Part shown: in pieces, positions 5,912 to 8,401 of the stretch
Position numbering within the stretch: the first letter of the stretch is position 1
Layout of the letters: each line of letters opens with the position of its first letter
Source of the DNA: DAOMNN01 sp964404505
GTDB lineage: Bacteria > Pseudomonadota > Gammaproteobacteria > Burkholderiales > Rhodocyclaceae
Length of the DNA: 8,401 nucleotides
NCBI GenBank assembly: GCA_964404505.1
Contig: CAYOKH010000077.1
Coordinates: 1 to 8,401, forward strand
Direction: 5' to 3'
Notes under the pieces: generated by a model
The model's database searches: none
Told to the model about the DNA's origin: nothing
What the model saw: the letters and a program-made list of their open reading frames with translations, nothing else
Program-made: the position numbers and the translations under genes

Positions 5912-6748
5912 ATGAAGCGATTCCAGCTACAGAATCTGATTAAGACCCTCCAGGTCCGAAAGCCGATTCATGCCACTGCGACAATCATTGTTGCAATGCT
6001 TGGCCTCGCATTGATTTCCACTCCTCTCGCTGCGCAGCAATTTGGCGAGGGCCCAATGAGTCTCTTTATCACCTACCAGTGTGAGCCAAAGAAAAAGGCC
6101 GCGTTTCGAAAGCATATGGTCGGGCCTGGTATCCAGCAGTTCGAAACCTGGAAGCAACAGGGCGTCTACAAGGATTACCTGGTCCTGTTCAGTTCGTTCG
6201 TAAATGTCGGCGATACGGCGCCGGATATGTTGGTGCGGCTCGACTTTGAAAAATACGCGGACAGCGCCAAATGGAAAGCAGTTGAGCAGACCATGCCGGC
6301 GGGATTAGCGGAAAGTGCGCACGAGCTATGTGTGCCTGTGACCAGTTATGTCGCCGATCTAGTGTGGAATGGAGGGCCTTCAGCCACTAGAGATCTGAGC
6401 AAGGCAGTATATCTGTGGATTCCCTATCACTTCCATCAAGGAAAGCCGCAGTACAAGCAATATTTCGATGCCTATGTGCAGCCACAAAATGACGGTTGGC
6501 TCGCTGAAGGTGTCCTCTCGTGGTGGGGTGTCTACATCAACCAACACGTTACAGGCACGCCGTGGGACGCCGTGTTCCTTTACGAATATGCGGATATCTC
6601 GGCATTGGCGCGTCGCGACAACGTGAAAGAAGCGGTGCGTGACGGTCTCCGAAAAGATCCTGCGTGGAAATCAGTCAGCGACAACAAGCACCTTTACCGC
6701 TCAGAAGATCAGGTCATCATCATGGATCCGATTTTACCCAGGCGTTGA
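5912..6748 (+). CDS. secreted protein with two tandem dimeric alpha/beta-barrel-like repeats
   Basis: This 278-residue protein is predicted to be exported. A long basic N-region (KRFQLQ to VRKP) is followed by a hydrophobic core at about 23-38 and a probable cleavage in 'PLAA-QQ' after residue 41. The mature part seems to consist of two related halves, about 48-150 and 164-262. Each goes from a strand ('MSLFITYQ' and 'AVYLWIPYH') through a helix, a 'GVYKDYLVLFSSF' or 'GVLSWWGVYINQH' strand region, an acidic strand ('DMLVRLDFEKYAD' and 'DAVFLYEYADISA') and a helix. The pattern recalls EthD/ABM-type ferredoxin-like folds. No function is known to me. The frame is open far upstream (to 5183) over the transporter, but GGAG at 5901 and ATG 5912 fix the start. 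It is followed immediately by the next gene. Base composition is more AT-rich than upstream. Confidence 0.85.
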   Translation: MKRFQLQNLIKTLQVRKPIHATATIIVAMLGLALISTPLAAQQFGEGPMSLFITYQCEPKKKAAFRKHMVGPGIQQFETWKQQGVYKDYLVLFSSFVNVGDTAPDMLVRLDFEKYADSAKWKAVEQTMPAGLAESAHELCVPVTSYVADLVWNGGPSATRDLSKAVYLWIPYHFHQGKPQYKQYFDAYVQPQNDGWLAEGVLSWWGVYINQHVTGTPWDAVFLYEYADISALARRDNVKEAVRDGLRKDPAWKSVSDNKHLYRSEDQVIIMDPILPRR

Positions 6749-6751
6749 GTG

Positions 6752-7795
6752 ATGTTTGCTGCATTGCTCGTCTTACTTGCTTTGGCCGCCATGTCGATGC
6801 CGGTCTCTAGCCTTGATGCGATGGCTGCCGAGCATGAGCCTACCCGGAAGTTTGAGATTCGCGACGACCGTGCATACCTTGATGACCAGGCGATCGATAT
6901 CTGGGGAATTCGTGCCGGCAATGGACTAATGAGCCAGGCGGTAACCGAGCGTTTCGTCAGAAACCTGGACAACATGGCAGAACACGGAATCAATGCGATC
7001 GCGGTCTACATTATGGGCAGCAATACGGGCTGGCCCGACGAATGGGCTGCGCGAAACGGGTTCTACGCCGATGGCCGTCTCAGACCGGAGTTCGCCGCAC
7101 GACTCGAGTGGTTGATTCGCGAAGCCAACAAGCGAGACATGGTCGTCGGAGTGGGCATTTTTACGCCGCGCAATGTTGCCAATCTCGACGGTATGTCTGC
7201 GTATGAGCGTGCACTCCTGGAAACCGGACGATTCCTCGAGGAGCGTGGATTGCGTAATGTTTTCGTCGACTTGATGCACGAATACAGCCATCGTCGGGTC
7301 ACGCCCGAGCTATTCAGAGAACCAGACGGCGAGCGGAAGAAGTCGCAGCTCCACCAGTGGTTCAGGACAGCAAATGCAGAGGTGCCTGCAGGTGTATGTG
7401 CCACGATGGATAGCGGCACCGCTCCCCACTTTCCCGGTGCCGACCTGAACATCATTCAGAAGACCATGCCGATTCCGGCGTCCGGGTACACCATCAACAT
7501 CGAATCACACAAGCGGGATAACTACGATACAGATGGGGTGTACACCGCCGAGTCGATCGATGAACAGATCGGCTGGCTCGAAACGTACAAGCAGACCCCG
7601 AATGCAGGGTTCTTTCTGCATGCCGGCTTCATTCAGGGAGTAACCGGAGGAAGCGGCACCGCACCGCACGCCGAAATGGGAGGTTACGGTACCGCAGATG
7701 ATCCCGGAGTGGGCTGGTACTACGACTGGGTTCGGGACAACGTCGGCCGTTGGGAGTTTCCGCGTCACGTGCCAGACCGGGGAGGCAGGCTATGA
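6752..7795 (+). CDS. secreted TIM-barrel protein, glycoside-hydrolase-like
   Basis: This 347-residue protein has a signal peptide of about 26 residues ('LLVLLALAAMSMP' to 'AMAAEH'). Strand/helix alternation looks like a glycosidase-type barrel: 'IWGIRAGNGLMS', 'MAEHGINAIAVYIMGSN', 'LEWLIREANKRDMVVGVGIF', 'NVFVDLMHEYSHR', 'TINIESH' and 'GFFLHAGF'. E177 in 'DLMHEY' sits where clan GH-A enzymes carry the acid/base after strand 4, and E251 in 'NIES' could be the nucleophile after strand 7. These assignments are by pattern only and I do not recognise a numbered GH family. ATG 6752 follows the previous stop by three bases; GTG 6749 is an equally placed alternative adding one residue. Its stop overlaps the next start as ATGA. 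It probably acts in the periplasm or outside the cell on the substrate served by this operon. Confidence 0.82.
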   Translation: MFAALLVLLALAAMSMPVSSLDAMAAEHEPTRKFEIRDDRAYLDDQAIDIWGIRAGNGLMSQAVTERFVRNLDNMAEHGINAIAVYIMGSNTGWPDEWAARNGFYADGRLRPEFAARLEWLIREANKRDMVVGVGIFTPRNVANLDGMSAYERALLETGRFLEERGLRNVFVDLMHEYSHRRVTPELFREPDGERKKSQLHQWFRTANAEVPAGVCATMDSGTAPHFPGADLNIIQKTMPIPASGYTINIESHKRDNYDTDGVYTAESIDEQIGWLETYKQTPNAGFFLHAGFIQGVTGGSGTAPHAEMGGYGTADDPGVGWYYDWVRDNVGRWEFPRHVPDRGGRL

Positions 7796-8208
7796 GGTGG
7801 CCGCTATCTCTCATTGCCGTGGTGTTCGTCATATGTGCGTCTGGCGTGGCTGGCGAGAAGCCAGCGGCGTTTGAGGCATACATAACTGCTGAAATTCCAT
7901 GGGAGTCGGTCACTGATCCTGCGAACGCTCATCACGCCGTGCTATGGAATAGCTCCCGGTCTGTCGACGCCGGTTTGCTGATGCGCTGGCCTGCACGCGC
8001 GGCCCTCCAGGATCAAGTGAACGACCATGAGGTCAGATTCCTGGTGTTAGCAGGGACTTTCGTTGTGGAAACGGAAGGCAAGATCGCCGAACTTGGCCCC
8101 AGCGGTTTTGCATCGATATCGCCTGGTATCAGGCACTCAATCCGATGCGAGGCGTCGGGTATGTGCGTGGTTCTTGTCCATGCCGGAGTAGATTCTAAAG
8201 AACGTTGA
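7792..8208 (+). CDS. small secreted cupin-domain protein
   Basis: This 138-residue protein starts with a signal peptide (MRWPLSLIAVVFVICASGVAG) cleaved near residue 21. The rest is a single beta-barrel of cupin type. Motif 1 is reduced to 'NDHEVRFLVLAG' (H79, E80), and motif 2 is 'LGPSGFASISPGIRHSI' with H115. The usual HxH pair of motif 1 is not complete, so metal binding may be weakened or use other ligands. Start ATG 7792 overlaps the preceding stop (ATGA), with GGAGG 7 bases ahead, so it is almost certainly co-translated with the barrel protein. A sugar- or acid-modifying or sensing role is possible, but no substrate can be read from the sequence. Confidence 0.85.
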   Translation: MRWPLSLIAVVFVICASGVAGEKPAAFEAYITAEIPWESVTDPANAHHAVLWNSSRSVDAGLLMRWPARAALQDQVNDHEVRFLVLAGTFVVETEGKIAELGPSGFASISPGIRHSIRCEASGMCVVLVHAGVDSKER

Positions 8209-8214
8209 GCAATG

Positions 8215-8220
8215 TGGAGG
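8215..8220 (+). promoter_or_regulatory. ribosome binding site of the receptor gene
   Basis: TGGAGG lies 8 bases before ATG 8229. It supports this start for the truncated receptor gene and, with only 20 bases between the genes, continuation of the same transcript. Confidence 0.65.
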
Positions 8221-8228
8221 AGTGTTCC

Positions 8229-8401
8229 ATGGCCACCCGTACGCCGATGCAATTCATAACAACGTCTGTTTTGAGGCAACCGCCGAGCGGAATTGGGATG
8301 GTAGGGTGTGCGGCCCTGGCTCTGGCCGCAGCATCGGCCTCGGCGCAATCCAGCGAGGAACACTCAATCATCGACGAGATCATCGTCACCGGCTATCAGC
8401 T
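8229..8401 (+). CDS. TonB-dependent outer-membrane receptor, N-terminal fragment
   Basis: Only the first 57 residues lie in the window; the gene runs off the right edge. It starts with a signal peptide, a basic region (MATRT to VLRQ) and a hydrophobic Ala/Leu core at about 24-38, with probable cleavage at 'ASA-QSS' after residue 39. The mature N terminus then reads 'IIDEIIVTGYQ'. The 'DEIIVTG' segment is the typical position and form of the TonB box in proteobacterial receptors, immediately ahead of the plug domain. The protein would import a scarce or large substrate across the outer membrane using TonB/ExbBD energy. Its place behind three secreted proteins suggests that the cluster processes and takes up one substrate. 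The substrate is unknown. Confidence 0.8.
   Translation, partial: MATRTPMQFITTSVLRQPPSGIGMVGCAALALAAASASAQSSEEHSIIDEIIVTGYQ

Overview
The window looks like a moderately high-GC proteobacterial chromosome, most likely gammaproteobacterial. This rests on the TctD/TctE-type regulators, the CitMHS transporter and a TonB-dependent receptor with an 'EIIVTG' TonB box. No taxonomic marker is complete, so the assignment is an inference.

Left part (1-1191): this part is poor in genes and rich in repeats. A minus-strand 3' half of a CAU-anticodon tRNA (102-146) ends abruptly at the anticodon loop, as expected of an attachment-site scar left by an integrating element. A 44-base sequence with a palindromic core occurs at 32-75 and again, inverted, at 952-994. 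A second, GC-rich repeat occurs twice in direct orientation (876-918 and 1076-1115). A 12-base tandem repeat built on CGTCCGAAC lies at 227-262. The only gene I support here is a small two-helix membrane protein of the DUF4282 type (548-826), which seems to start at a rare ATT codon.

Middle part (1192-5870): this is a compact plus-strand sensing and uptake unit. It holds an OmpR-family response regulator, a TctE/QseC-like histidine kinase, a membrane-anchored periplasmic solute-binding protein without its own ABC permease, and a CitMHS-family citrate-metal transporter. The first three overlap or abut and are probably co-translated. The transporter follows after a 203-base gap that holds two palindromes and what looks like a decapitated signal-peptide coding start. 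The simplest model is that the binding protein presents an organic acid to the kinase, the kinase phosphorylates the regulator, and the regulator controls the transporter. This resembles the known PgtABC and TctDE arrangements.

Right part (5912-8401): base composition becomes visibly more AT-rich just after the transporter. Three tightly packed genes for secreted proteins follow: a duplicated dimeric alpha/beta-barrel-like protein, a glycoside-hydrolase-like TIM-barrel candidate and a small cupin. The start of a TonB-dependent receptor comes next and is cut by the window edge. Gene spacing and strong ribosome binding sites suggest one operon for handling an extracellular substrate. The substrate cannot be named from sequence alone, and this cluster is the least described part of the window.
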